Notes under the pieces: model-generated
Seen by the model: only the letters and a program-made list of their open reading frames with translations
Databases searched by the model: none
What the model was told of the DNA's origin: nothing
Program-made: the position numbers and the translations under genes
Assembly (NCBI GenBank): GCA_964237235.1
Contig: CAXSGY010000020.1
Location: 33,651-97,650, forward strand
Length of the DNA stretch: 64,000 bases
From: GCA-002050365 sp964237235
GTDB lineage: Bacteria; Acidobacteriota; Blastocatellia; Pyrinomonadales; Pyrinomonadaceae
Direction: 5' to 3'
Shown here: positions 18,242-26,801 of the stretch, piece after piece
How positions within the stretch are numbered: position 1 is the first letter of the stretch
How the letters are laid out: every line of letters starts with the position of its first letter

Positions 18242-19327
18242 ATGTTTACAAGTGCTGAATTTTCTGACAAAAATTTTAACTATTATGCGGAATTGGATAC
18301 GAACGACAGCTGTCGCCGAAAATCGAATTATTCAAGCGAACGCCCGTCGTGCGAACGGCAAAATCTTGCGGGCATAATCGGCAACAACGCGGCATTTAGA
18401 CAACTGCTGCGCGAAGTCGAGATTGTCGCTCCGACCGACGCGACCGTTTTGATAATGGGCGAAACCGGCACAGGCAAAGAATTAATCGCCAAAGCCGTTC
18501 ACCGCCTCAGCCGCCGCTCTGCCCGCGCTTACGTGAAGATGAACTGCGCGGCGATTCCCGCTGCGCTTCTCGAAGCCGAACTGTTCGGTCACGAGCGCGG
18601 AGCTTTCACCGGAGCCGCCAATCAGCGCACCGGGCGGTTTGAACTCGCCGATCAAGGCACGCTTTTCCTTGATGAAATCGGCGATATGCCGCTCGAATTG
18701 CAACCGAAACTGCTGCGCGTGATTCAAGAGCAGGAATTTGAACGACTGGGCAGTTCGCGCACGCAGAAGGTTGACGTGCGAATGGTCGCGGCGACGAACC
18801 AGGATTTGCTCGACAGAGTTGAGACGGGCGAATTCCGGCGCGATTTGTATTACCGATTGAATATTTTCCCCGTCAGGATTCCGCCCTTGAGAGAACGACG
18901 CGACGACATTCCGCTTCTGGCGAATCATTTCGCCGAGAAGATTGCTTTAAAGATGGGCAGAGAAGTTTTGCCGATTCAAAAGGAAACGATAAATGCGCTT
19001 CAGGACTACGATTATCCGGGCAATGTCAGAGAACTGGAAAACATCATCGAACGCGCCGTTATTCTCGCCTCGAGCGGCGCGCTCAAATGCGAACATTTGC
19101 AGCTTGAAACCGCTTACCCGCAAAAACAAATTTTCAGCGGCGGCGGCAGCCAAACGTTTGAAGATTTTGAACGCGGTCTTCTTTTGCAAACTTTAAACGC
19201 AACCAACTGGCGTATCGGCGGGACAGGCGGAGCGGCAATTAAACTCGGTCTAAAGCGCACGACTTTAATCTCCAAAATGGAGAAACTCGGCATCTCGCGC
19301 CAAGCCGCGCAAGCGTTCTTCTGCTAA
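18242..19327 (+). CDS. sigma-54-dependent transcriptional activator, no sensor domain
   Basis: A 361-residue bacterial enhancer-binding protein. The ATG at 18242 has GAGGTG upstream and is preferred over TTG 18170. The AAA+ domain has Walker A GETGTGKE at 73-80, the sigma-54 contact loop GAFTGA at 120-125, Walker B TLFLDEIGD, and RRDLYYRLN plus YPGNVRELEN. The C-terminus is a Fis-type helix-turn-helix (about 315-355). Only about 45 residues precede the AAA+ domain, too short for a receiver, GAF or PAS sensor, so activity must be set by amount, by a partner protein or by an unrecognised N-terminal segment. No sigma-54 gene or clean -24/-12 promoter is in the window. Confidence 0.9.
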   Translation: MFTSAEFSDKNFNYYAELDTNDSCRRKSNYSSERPSCERQNLAGIIGNNAAFRQLLREVEIVAPTDATVLIMGETGTGKELIAKAVHRLSRRSARAYVKMNCAAIPAALLEAELFGHERGAFTGAANQRTGRFELADQGTLFLDEIGDMPLELQPKLLRVIQEQEFERLGSSRTQKVDVRMVAATNQDLLDRVETGEFRRDLYYRLNIFPVRIPPLRERRDDIPLLANHFAEKIALKMGREVLPIQKETINALQDYDYPGNVRELENIIERAVILASSGALKCEHLQLETAYPQKQIFSGGGSQTFEDFERGLLLQTLNATNWRIGGTGGAAIKLGLKRTTLISKMEKLGISRQAAQAFFC

Positions 19328-19746
19328 ATAAATCTTCGGCGCGCAGGGCATTGATGAAATTTAACTTCCGCGACTTAACTTTAGATCGGAGTTTGCGAAA
19401 GCGTTTTCACAATTAATTTTTTCTTGACTGTTATGCGGCTGACCCTTTCGGTCAATTTTACCGATTTTCGTAATCAGAGTTTCCTTTAAATATCCCCTCT
19501 ATACAGGTTTAATGCTCTGTCGAAATACCGTCACGATTGTTGAAATGCCGACGAATAAAATGAACCCTTAATGTTTATCCAATGAGCGAATAACCATGTA
19601 AAAAGTCATAAAATCAAGCATTTTTGAGCGAAAAGTAATCGGAGTGATGCCTGGTATAAGACTTGTTTAAGTAAACGGAAACGGTTAGCGAAAAGAGTTG
19701 AATTTGTTCTTCTTCAATAAATTTACGCGGTGATTATTGCGGCTCG
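19328..19746. other. intergenic region before truncated SDR
   Basis: About 420 bases, AT-rich, no gene. Around 19652-19667 there is a weak -24/-12-like arrangement (TGGTAT then TTGT), not good enough to call a sigma-54 promoter. Confidence 0.3.
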
Positions 19747-20091
19747 GTGATAATAAACGGTTCTATTTCCGGTTCTATCGGTCAACCCGCCTTTAGCGTC
19801 TACGCGGCGAGCAAAGCCGCCGTGCGCTCGTTCGCGCACACCTGGTCGGTTGATTTACGGGAAAGAAAAATTCGCGTCAACGTCGTCAGCCCCGGTTTAG
19901 TTCCGACACCGGCTTACGATTATCTCGGCATTACCGAAGAAATTTTGGCGGCGGAGCTGCATAAAATTCCTCTGGGACGCGTCGGTATCCCCGACGACAT
20001 CGCCAAAGCGGTAATTTTTTTGGCATCGGACGACAGCAGCTATATCACCGGCATCGAGCATTTCGTTGACGGCGGCGCAGCACAAATCTAA
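19747..20091 (+). pseudogene. C-terminal half of an SDR oxidoreductase
   Basis: 114 residues that start exactly in strand 5 of a short-chain dehydrogenase: NGSISGS, active site YAASK (Tyr and Lys), RVNVVSPG and a C-terminal TGIEHFVDGG. A full SDR has about 130 more residues with the TGxxxGIG cofactor motif; upstream the frame stays open only to a TGA at about 19699 and carries no Rossmann sequence. The first codon is a GTG without a ribosome site. It cannot bind NAD(P) and is best read as a remnant whose 5' half was lost. Confidence 0.75.
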
Positions 20092-20189
20092 AGAAAACTT
20101 TCGCTAAAAAAGCAGTAACAAAGACTGCAAATTCAAAAGATGAAAATTCGATATTGCCTAACGGCACAATACAAAAAGGAGAAAATACA

Positions 20190-21035
20190 ATGATGAAGAT
20201 GACAGCCAAAGACGGCGCGCAAATTTTTTATAAAGTTTGGGGCAAAGGACAGCCCATCGTTTTCAGCCACGGGTGGCCGCTTTCGGCGGATGCCTTTGAA
20301 GACCAGATGTTTTTTCTGGCGGAGCGCGGCTTCCGCTGCATCGCCCACGACCGCCGCGGTCACGGGCGTTCGGAGCAAACCTGGCACGGCAATGATTTGG
20401 ATACTTACGCCGACGATCTTAATGATCTAGTGACGGCACTCGACTTGAAAGATGCGATTCACGTCGGTCATTCGACGGGCGGCGGACAGGTGACGCGTTA
20501 TATTGGAAAATACGGAACCGAGCGCGTCGCCAAAGCAGTTTTGATCAGCGCGATTCCGCCGCTGATGCTCAAAACCGACGCTAATCCCCTCGGCTTGCCG
20601 ATTGGGGCATTTGACGATCTCCGTAAAAATGTTCAGGCTGACCGCTCCGCTTTTTGGAAAGAGCTTAGTATACCTTTTTACGGCTTTAACCGACCGGGCG
20701 CCAAGATTTCCGAAGGACTGCGCGAATTCTTTTGGCTCTGGAGCAGCATGGCTGGCTTGCCTGCCTCTTACTTTGGCATCAAAGCCTTTTCCGAAACCGA
20801 TTTGACCGAAGACCTGAAAAAATTCGACGTGCCGACACTAATTCTGCACGGCGACGACGATCAGATTGTGCCAATTGTGGCTTCGGCACTGGTTTCTTCT
20901 AAAATTGTCAAAGACGCGGTTTTGAAAGTTTATCCGGGATTGCCGCACGGAATGTGTCAAACGCACAAAGATCGGATTAACGAGGATTTGTATGAGTTTG
21001 TGAAAACAGCCGAGTTAAAATCTTCAGCCGCATAA
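20190..21035 (+). CDS. alpha/beta hydrolase, non-haem chloroperoxidase-like
   Basis: A 281-residue alpha/beta hydrolase of the cofactor-free haloperoxidase/arylesterase group: HGWPLS oxyanion region at 28-33, RRGHGRS, Ser95 in GHSTGGG, acid in HGDDDQIVP and His in LPHGMCQTH. AAGGAGA stands before ATG 20190. It is immediately downstream of the SDR remnant and is followed by a hairpin and the IS element, so it is probably transcribed alone. The true substrate is not inferable. Confidence 0.88.
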   Translation: MMKMTAKDGAQIFYKVWGKGQPIVFSHGWPLSADAFEDQMFFLAERGFRCIAHDRRGHGRSEQTWHGNDLDTYADDLNDLVTALDLKDAIHVGHSTGGGQVTRYIGKYGTERVAKAVLISAIPPLMLKTDANPLGLPIGAFDDLRKNVQADRSAFWKELSIPFYGFNRPGAKISEGLREFFWLWSSMAGLPASYFGIKAFSETDLTEDLKKFDVPTLILHGDDDQIVPIVASALVSSKIVKDAVLKVYPGLPHGMCQTHKDRINEDLYEFVKTAELKSSAA

Positions 21036-21043
21036 TTTGGCGC

Positions 21044-21082
21044 GCCCGGCAGAAGCGACATAACGAGTTACTTCTGTCGGGC
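21044..21082 (+). terminator. terminator after chloroperoxidase-like gene
   Basis: GCCCGGCAGAAG (21044-21055) pairs with CTTCTGTCGGGC (21071-21082), 11 of 12 positions, followed by ATTAAATTCTTTT. The IS element begins 14 bases later. Confidence 0.6.
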
Positions 21083-21096
21083 ATTAAATTCTTTTA

Positions 21097-21995
21097 GAGG
21101 GTGTCTGAAAAGTCATTAAGAGTAAAATCAGTGTAATGATGCGAACACAATATTCAAGCGATTTGACCGAACTGGAATGACTGCTTTTGAAGCAATTTGT
21201 GCCGCCCGCGAAGTTCGGCGGACGACCACGAACAGTTGAAATTCGTGAAGTTCTAAATGCCGTTTTTTATGTTTTACGAGCCGGTTGTGCAGGGCGTTTG
21301 GTGCCGCACGATTTTCCCAAATGAAAAACCGTTTATCATTCATTGGCGTGAATGGCGCACGAGCGGCTGATGAAACGAATTAATAGAGCCTGACGCAGCA
21401 GTTTAAGAAAAAGGACGCGACGCAATGAGGAGCCGAGTGCCTCGGTGATTGACTCGCAATCGATCAAAACAACCGAACGCGGCGGTGTTCACGGCTGCGG
21501 ACGGCGGAAAGAAAATTTCGGGACGAAAGTGGCATCTACTGGTTGATACGGTCGGACTGTTGCTCAAAGAAAAAGTTCATGCTGCCGACATTCCGGATAA
21601 TCGAGGCGCAAAACTGTTGCTTGAAAACCTTCGCCAGGAGTTTCCAAGGATTGAGCATTGCCTCGGGGGATATAGGATATCGGGGAGATTTTCCCAAATG
21701 GAGCAAAGAGCATCTCGGCAGGACGATTGAAATTGTCAAACGACCGAGCAAATGGGGACGCTACCTGCCCGGTATCGAGCCGCGGTCAATGCCGCGTTTT
21801 ACGGTTCTGAAAAGAAGATGGTTCGCCCGCGCGAACGATTGGCTGGCTCGGACGCAATCGGCGAATGAGTAGAGACTACGAGTTTCTGACACAAACGAGC
21901 GAATCATTTATCTATGCGGCGATGAGCCGATTGATGCTGAAAAGATTGACAAAAGGTATCGAAAAACCAGAAATTCTGACTTTTCAGACACCCTC
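21097..21995 (+). mobile_element. inactive IS5-family insertion sequence
   Basis: An 899-bp element bounded by a 19-bp perfect terminal inverted repeat (GAGGGTGTCTGAAAAGTCA at 21097-21115 and its complement at 21977-21995) and flanked by TA on both sides, as expected for a 2-bp target duplication in IS427-like IS5 elements. Its right end is 21 bases from the end of the KDPG aldolase gene. Confidence 0.88.
21136..21870 (+). pseudogene. IS5-family transposase, multiply broken
   Basis: Pieces of a DDE transposase in several frames: an N-terminal part (MRTQYSSDLTELE then a stop, LKQFVPPAKFGGRPRTVEIREVLNAV, CAGRLVPHDFPK then a stop), a central part in another frame (GGKKISGRKWHLLVDTVGLL, LLENLRQEFPRIEHC) and a C-terminal part (RPSKWGRYLP, VLKRRWFARANDWLARTQ). 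Two of the stops are TGA exactly where the family has Trp. There are at least three frame changes, so no active transposase is made from this copy. Confidence 0.85.
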
Positions 21996-22016
21996 TAGAT
22001 CCCCGTACAAAGTATT

Positions 22017-22670
22017 TCAAATCGAACGCCGTGCTTCTGCCAGTGCTGCCAGATAACGGCGAGCGAGTGCGGTGATCTTTTCCGGTTCGTTCTGGTGAAT
22101 GGCTTTAAGGTTGGCAAGGTCGCTCCCAACTCCGACGGCGCACGCTCCGGCGCGGATAAAATCACCGATGGTTGCCAGTGTTACGCCGCCGGTCGGCATT
22201 AATTCGATGTGCGGAAACGGGGCGGTTAATGATTTTAGATAATTCGCACCGCCCAACGCGCTGCACGGAAAAACTTTGACCACATCCGCACCGGTTTGAT
22301 GCGCGGCGAAAATCTCGGTCGGGGTCAGCGCACCGGCGCAAATGAGAAGTTTCTGCTCGTTGCAAAATCGAATAACTTCGGGAATCAGACACGGCGTCAC
22401 GACAAATTTAGCTCCTGCGGCCTGGCATTGCCGCGCTTCATCTGCATCAAAAACAGTTCCCGCGCCGATCAGCACTGAATCTTGAAATCTTTTATTTAAT
22501 TCAGCGATTAAATTCACCGCGCCGCGTACGGTCATTGTAATTTCGAGACACTCGATACCGCCTTCGACAATCGCTTCGACGATTTTGAGGGCATCTTCTT
22601 TGGCATCGGTTCTGATCACCGGAACGATACCGATTTCTTTTAAAAGTTTTAGAACAGCCTGCTTGTCCAT
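22017..22670 (-). CDS. eda: 2-dehydro-3-deoxy-phosphogluconate (KDPG) aldolase
   Basis: A 217-residue class I aldolase of the Eda family, which splits KDPG into pyruvate and glyceraldehyde 3-phosphate (and cleaves 4-hydroxy-2-oxoglutarate). The Schiff-base lysine is Lys132 in VVKVFPCSALGG and the catalytic Glu is Glu43 in CLEITM; GAGTV and PTGGV form the phosphate/carboxylate site. The start is ATG 22670 (TTG 22673 is directly upstream), 12 bases after the kinase gene, so it is the last gene of the sugar-acid operon. It ends 21 bases from the IS element. Confidence 0.93.
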   Translation of the reverse strand: MDKQAVLKLLKEIGIVPVIRTDAKEDALKIVEAIVEGGIECLEITMTVRGAVNLIAELNKRFQDSVLIGAGTVFDADEARQCQAAGAKFVVTPCLIPEVIRFCNEQKLLICAGALTPTEIFAAHQTGADVVKVFPCSALGGANYLKSLTAPFPHIELMPTGGVTLATIGDFIRAGACAVGVGSDLANLKAIHQNEPEKITALARRYLAALAEARRSI

Positions 22671-22682
22671 CAATTTTAATTT

Positions 22683-23747
22683 CTATCGTTGAACGGCGAA
22701 TCCGCCGCCGTTCATCAAATTTTCAATTTCTCGCACGGTCGCGGCTGAGTTGTCGCCGACGGTCGTCATCGTCAGCACGCCATGCGCCGCGCCGCAATTG
22801 ATGGAAAATTCCAACTCTCTTTTGTCAAGAAGTCCGTAAATGAACCCGGAAGTAAAAGCGTCGCCGCTTCCGACGCGATCCAAAACTCCCGTCTGAAAGT
22901 ATTTGTCGGCCACGATGACGCGACTCCCGTCGAAACACACCGCACTGAAATTATGCGAACTCGCGCTGTGAACGTCGCGCAGGGTCGAAACTAAAATTTT
23001 CAGATTCGGAAAATCCGACCGCATATTCTCCGCCGCCCGCCGAAAGTTTTCCTCGTCGAATTCGGCGACGCTAGCATTGAAATCATCGGCGATGACACCG
23101 AAAACCACATCGATATACGGCAGAATCTCGCAGTTAAGACGGTTCGCCGCTTTTTTTCCGCCGCGATTCTGCCATAGCGAATTGCGGTAGTTCAAATCGT
23201 ATGACACGACCGCGCCCGATTGGGCGGCGATTTTAACGGCTTCCAAAGCGACCGCCGGAGTGGTTTCGGAAAGTCCCGCAAATACGCCGCCCGTGTGAAA
23301 CCATCGAGTATTTTCCCGTTTAAAGATTCCTTGCCAGTCAATCTCGCCGGTTTTCAGTTGCGCGACTGCCGTGTGTCCGCGGTCGAAGCACGAATCGGCA
23401 ACTCTCGGACCAAACCCGCGTTCAATGAAGTAGAGTCCGTTACGTGTACTTATTCCACTTCCGTCGGGCGCTCGCCAAATTATTTCGGATGTCTGCACGC
23501 CCGCTTGGCGCGCAAAGTTTTCGGCTAATCTGCCGAGCGCATTATCAGCCAGTGCTGTGACAATCGCCGTTTTCTGATGGAAAACGCTCGCTAGATTGCG
23601 GGCGACATTATATTCTGCGCCGCCGTCGTAAACTCGAAAAGAACGGGCGTTATGGATTCGTTCGTGTTCCGGATCAAAACGCAGAAGAATTTCGCCTAAA
23701 CTCAATAAGTCTAATATTTTTTCTGTTTTCGGTTTAATGTTAAGCAT
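22683..23747 (-). CDS. kdgK: PfkB-family sugar kinase, probable KDG kinase
   Basis: A 354-residue ribokinase-like kinase. The N-terminal LLSLGEILLRFDP matches 2-keto-3-deoxygluconate kinases, and the anion hole/catalytic base motif is RVGSGDAFTSG with Asp296. The ATG at 23747 comes one base after the stop of the upstream SDR, indicating translational coupling; a longer frame to 23801 would overlap that gene. Being directly before KDPG aldolase, it should phosphorylate a 2-keto-3-deoxy sugar acid to feed it (Entner-Doudoroff lower branch). Exact stereochemistry is not visible. Confidence 0.88.
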   Translation of the reverse strand: MLNIKPKTEKILDLLSLGEILLRFDPEHERIHNARSFRVYDGGAEYNVARNLASVFHQKTAIVTALADNALGRLAENFARQAGVQTSEIIWRAPDGSGISTRNGLYFIERGFGPRVADSCFDRGHTAVAQLKTGEIDWQGIFKRENTRWFHTGGVFAGLSETTPAVALEAVKIAAQSGAVVSYDLNYRNSLWQNRGGKKAANRLNCEILPYIDVVFGVIADDFNASVAEFDEENFRRAAENMRSDFPNLKILVSTLRDVHSASSHNFSAVCFDGSRVIVADKYFQTGVLDRVGSGDAFTSGFIYGLLDKRELEFSINCGAAHGVLTMTTVGDNSAATVREIENLMNGGGFAVQR

Positions 23748-23748
23748 T

Positions 23749-24516
23749 TCATTTTCCGACACTGAAACCGCCGTCAATTTCAAATGCCGTGCCGGTAACA
23801 AAAGCGGCTTCGTCGCTGGCTAAATAGAGGGCGGCGGCGGCGATTTCTTCCGGCGTTGCCATTCGCCCGAGGGCTTGCGTCGCCGCCATTTCTTCGTAAG
23901 CCTTTTGCGGATCGGGATATTCGGAAATACGCTTCTTAACGAATAGAGTTTCGACTCTGCCCGGACAAATCGCATTGGCGCGAATGCCTTGTTGAGCGTG
24001 GTCGAGCGCGAGGCATTTCGTTAAACCGACAACGGCGAATTTGGTCGTGCAGTAAGCAAAGCGGTCTTTGATGGCGACGATTCCGCCGATTGAAGCTGTG
24101 TTGATAATCACGCCGTATTTACGCTCGATCATCCGGTCGATAAATGCTTTGGTCAAATTAAAAACTCCGCGCACGTTGACGGCGTAGAGTTTGTCCAGAT
24201 CTTCGCCGTTCGTCTGCAAAATCGTGCCGACGTGACCGATTCCGGCGTTGTTGACCAAAATATCGAGTCTGCCGTGAGCTTGATAAATCCTTTCGGAAGC
24301 TGACCAGCAATCAGCATTTTCGGCCACGTTGAGTTTGATAAATTCAGCCTGATTTTTTTCGGCATTGATTTCCTCGGCGACGCGTGCGCCGTTCGTTTCG
24401 TCCAAATCCGCGACATAGACGAATGCTCCCGCGTAAGCTAAAGTTTTCGCAATCGCTTCGCCGATGCCCGAAGCCGCGCCGGTCACGAGCGCGATTTTAT
24501 TTGTCAGATCGAACAT
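23749..24516 (-). CDS. SDR dehydrogenase of the sugar-acid operon
   Basis: A 255-residue classical SDR with TGAASGIG at 12-19, NNAGIG, and YCTTK as active-site Tyr/Lys; C-terminal TGTAFEIDGG. It sits between an FAH-family hydrolase (5 bases upstream) and a sugar kinase (1 base downstream). In the L-fuconate/L-rhamnonate diketo pathway an SDR next to an FAH hydrolase oxidises 2-keto-3-deoxy acid to the 2,4-diketo acid; that role fits the position but is inference. A 2-keto-3-deoxygluconate 5-dehydrogenase-type role is an alternative. Confidence 0.85.
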   Translation of the reverse strand: MFDLTNKIALVTGAASGIGEAIAKTLAYAGAFVYVADLDETNGARVAEEINAEKNQAEFIKLNVAENADCWSASERIYQAHGRLDILVNNAGIGHVGTILQTNGEDLDKLYAVNVRGVFNLTKAFIDRMIERKYGVIINTASIGGIVAIKDRFAYCTTKFAVVGLTKCLALDHAQQGIRANAICPGRVETLFVKKRISEYPDPQKAYEEMAATQALGRMATPEEIAAAALYLASDEAAFVTGTAFEIDGGFSVGK

Positions 24517-24521
24517 AAATT

Positions 24522-25400
24522 TCAGGCGTTTTTGACCGGGTTTGATAAAATTCCGAGTCCGGCAACTTCAACTTCCGCCGTATCGCCGTCTTTGAGAAAA
24601 ATCGGCGATTTTCTCGCAAATCCGACTCCGGGCGGCGTTCCGGTGGCGATGATATCGCCCGGTTCGAGCGTGATGCTTTGCGATAAAAATTCGATTATTT
24701 CGGGAATCTTGAAAATCAATTCGTTCGTGTTTGAATTTTGCAGAGTTTCGCCGTTCAAACGAAACTGAATCTGCAAATCGTGCGGATCGGCGATTTCGTC
24801 GGTCGTCGCAACAAATTCACCAATCGGCGCGAACGTGTCGCACGATTTACCGCGCTGCCACTGCCCGTCGGCAAATTGAAAATCACGCGCCGACACATCG
24901 TTAAAATTCGTGTAGCCGAAAACGTAATCCATCGCGTTTTCTTCGGAAACATTTTTTGCTCTGCGCCCGACGACGAAAGCTAATTCGGCTTCGTAATCGA
25001 CTTTTTCGCTGCCTTTCGGCAATAGAATCGGCTGATTCGGAGCGGCGATGCAGGTGTTGAATTTCGAGAAAATGATCGGCGATTTCGGAATCTCAGCGCC
25101 GCTTTCGATGGCGTGATTGCGATAATTCAAACCGATGCAGATAATTTTATGCGGATGCGGAACGGGCGCGCAAATTCGGACGTTTTCGCGGGAAACTTTC
25201 GGCAAAATGTTTTCTTTGATTGCCGTTTTGGCTTTTTCGACGAAGCCATTTTCGAGATCGAAACAATCGAGCAATTCGCTCGCCGTCAGGTTTTCGTCAG
25301 AAACAAGCAAAGTCAGATCGAGAAGTTCGCCTACGGAAATGAACGCGCCGATGCGGTAATTTTTATCGTCAGTCTTGTTTTTGAATGTAACAATTTTCAT
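24522..25400 (-). CDS. fumarylacetoacetate hydrolase (FAH) family protein
   Basis: A 292-residue FAH-fold enzyme. The ATG at 25400 is four bases after the stop of the dehydratase; the longer frame to 25544 would run into that gene. Typical signatures are CIGLNYRNHA, the metal-binding YEAELAFVVG and the C-terminal PGDIIATGTPPGVG. FAH-family enzymes hydrolyse C-C bonds of diketo acids or act as hydratases and decarboxylases. With the SDR downstream and the dehydratase upstream it could cleave a 2,4-diketo-3-deoxy sugar acid to pyruvate plus a hydroxy acid. Confidence 0.9.
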   Translation of the reverse strand: MKIVTFKNKTDDKNYRIGAFISVGELLDLTLLVSDENLTASELLDCFDLENGFVEKAKTAIKENILPKVSRENVRICAPVPHPHKIICIGLNYRNHAIESGAEIPKSPIIFSKFNTCIAAPNQPILLPKGSEKVDYEAELAFVVGRRAKNVSEENAMDYVFGYTNFNDVSARDFQFADGQWQRGKSCDTFAPIGEFVATTDEIADPHDLQIQFRLNGETLQNSNTNELIFKIPEIIEFLSQSITLEPGDIIATGTPPGVGFARKSPIFLKDGDTAEVEVAGLGILSNPVKNA

Positions 25401-25404
25401 AGCA

Positions 25405-26664
25405 TTAAAAAGGAATTTCGGGCGTTCGCCCATCGTTCGGATCAGCCCAGCGGGTGTTCGGCACGACGGGCGACCAATCAGGTCTGAGCGGGTCTTTATC
25501 GTAATTATAGCTGCCGAACTTTTTGTAAAGCTCGGCGTATTCATTTAATTTGTCGCGGTTTAATTTGATGCCCAAACCGGGCGCGTCGGGAACTGCAATT
25601 TTGCCGTTCACATATTTAAATTTGCCACCTTCGATAATGTCGTCGATCAAATGATGATAATGCGCGTCCGCCGCGAAACTCAGATTCGGAATGACCGCGC
25701 CAAGATGCAGCATCGTCGCCAGTTGAACGCCGAGTTCGCCTGACGAATGAACGGCAACGCCGAGTTGAAATGTTTCGCAGACCGCCGCCGCTTTGACGCA
25801 CTGGCGAATGCCGCCCCAGAACGTCGTATCTAATAAAATTACGTCGCAAGCCGTGTTCAAAATGTTCGCCGCGAGTTGTTCAAAATTGACGACAACCGTG
25901 TTCGTCGCCAGCGGCATTCGCACCTTTTCGCGCACGCGCCGCATTCCGTGCAGCCCGAAAACCGGGTCTTCCAGATAATCGTTGCGAATGTCTTCGATGT
26001 TTTGCCCGAACCGGATGCCCTGTTCAGCTGACCACGAAGCATTCGGGTCAAATCTAAAAGAATCGCCGCTTTTCGTGTCGGTTCCGAGTTCGGCGGCGAC
26101 AGCGCGATAACATTCGAGTTCGTATTCGGGATGAAACACGCCGCCTTTTAATTTGTGCGAAGTAAAGCCGTATTCTTCCTTCAAATCCTTGGCGTGTGCG
26201 ACGAGTTGTTCAACCGTTCTCACTTCGCCTTCGCCCGTTTTTGAGTGGGCGTAGCGAAAGAAAAGATAAGAGGCAAACGGTACTTCCGACTGCAATTTTC
26301 CGCCCAGAATTTCGTAAACGGGAACGTTCCATTTCTGCCCCACAATATCTAAACAGGCGAATTCAAGAGCGGCTAAAATCTGCGTTCGGTTGTTGTAGAG
26401 CGAAGCCGTCGGATTAGCGATTTTGAAGCGCATTTCCTCTAAATTAGCTGGATTGTGTCCGACCAGATAACTTTTCATTTGGCGAAACGCCGATTCCGCC
26501 GACTCGCCGCCGCCGCCCATTTCGCCCAAGCCGACGATGCCTTCGTCGGTTTCGACTTCGACAATCGTGCGGACAAACCTGCCCCAATGCGCGCCCGCCG
26601 CGTGTCTGAGCGGTGCTTCCAAAGGCACGGTGACGGTTGTCGCTTTGATGTCCGTGATTTTCAT
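25405..26664 (-). CDS. enolase-superfamily sugar-acid dehydratase (glucarate dehydratase-like)
   Basis: A 419-residue member of the mandelate racemase/muconate lactonising enzyme superfamily. Visible active-site elements are the K-x-K motif in SHKLKGG, metal ligands in RFDPNASW and YLEDPVFG plus an Asn in TNTVV, and the His/Asp pair in AVHSSGELG and LLDTTFWGG. This set is closest to the glucarate dehydratase subgroup, which removes water from an aldarate or aldonate to give a keto-deoxy acid. As the first enzyme upstream of FAH, SDR, kinase and aldolase genes, it should make their 2-keto-3-deoxy substrate. The real sugar acid is unknown. Confidence 0.88.
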   Translation of the reverse strand: MKITDIKATTVTVPLEAPLRHAAGAHWGRFVRTIVEVETDEGIVGLGEMGGGGESAESAFRQMKSYLVGHNPANLEEMRFKIANPTASLYNNRTQILAALEFACLDIVGQKWNVPVYEILGGKLQSEVPFASYLFFRYAHSKTGEGEVRTVEQLVAHAKDLKEEYGFTSHKLKGGVFHPEYELECYRAVAAELGTDTKSGDSFRFDPNASWSAEQGIRFGQNIEDIRNDYLEDPVFGLHGMRRVREKVRMPLATNTVVVNFEQLAANILNTACDVILLDTTFWGGIRQCVKAAAVCETFQLGVAVHSSGELGVQLATMLHLGAVIPNLSFAADAHYHHLIDDIIEGGKFKYVNGKIAVPDAPGLGIKLNRDKLNEYAELYKKFGSYNYDKDPLRPDWSPVVPNTRWADPNDGRTPEIPF

Positions 26665-26801
26665 AAAAATCTTGAAATAATTTGCCCGCGAAAAACGCGA
26701 AATTTACGAAAAAAGAAAAACTATTCAACTATCATTGTATTGATTTTTCGCGCCTTTTCGCGTTTTTCGCGGGCGGTTTTCTTCCGTTTCCGATCTAAAC
26801 T

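Noticed and set aside
19652..19667. Sigma-54 promoter before the SDR remnant
   Set aside because: TGGTAT-N5-TTGT lacks the GC of the -12 element and leads to a dead gene.
21136..21870. TGA read as Trp in the IS5 transposase
   Set aside because: Two TGA codons fall on Trp positions, but TGA is a normal stop elsewhere in the window (for example the ATGA overlaps) and there are also frameshifts; plain decay is enough.
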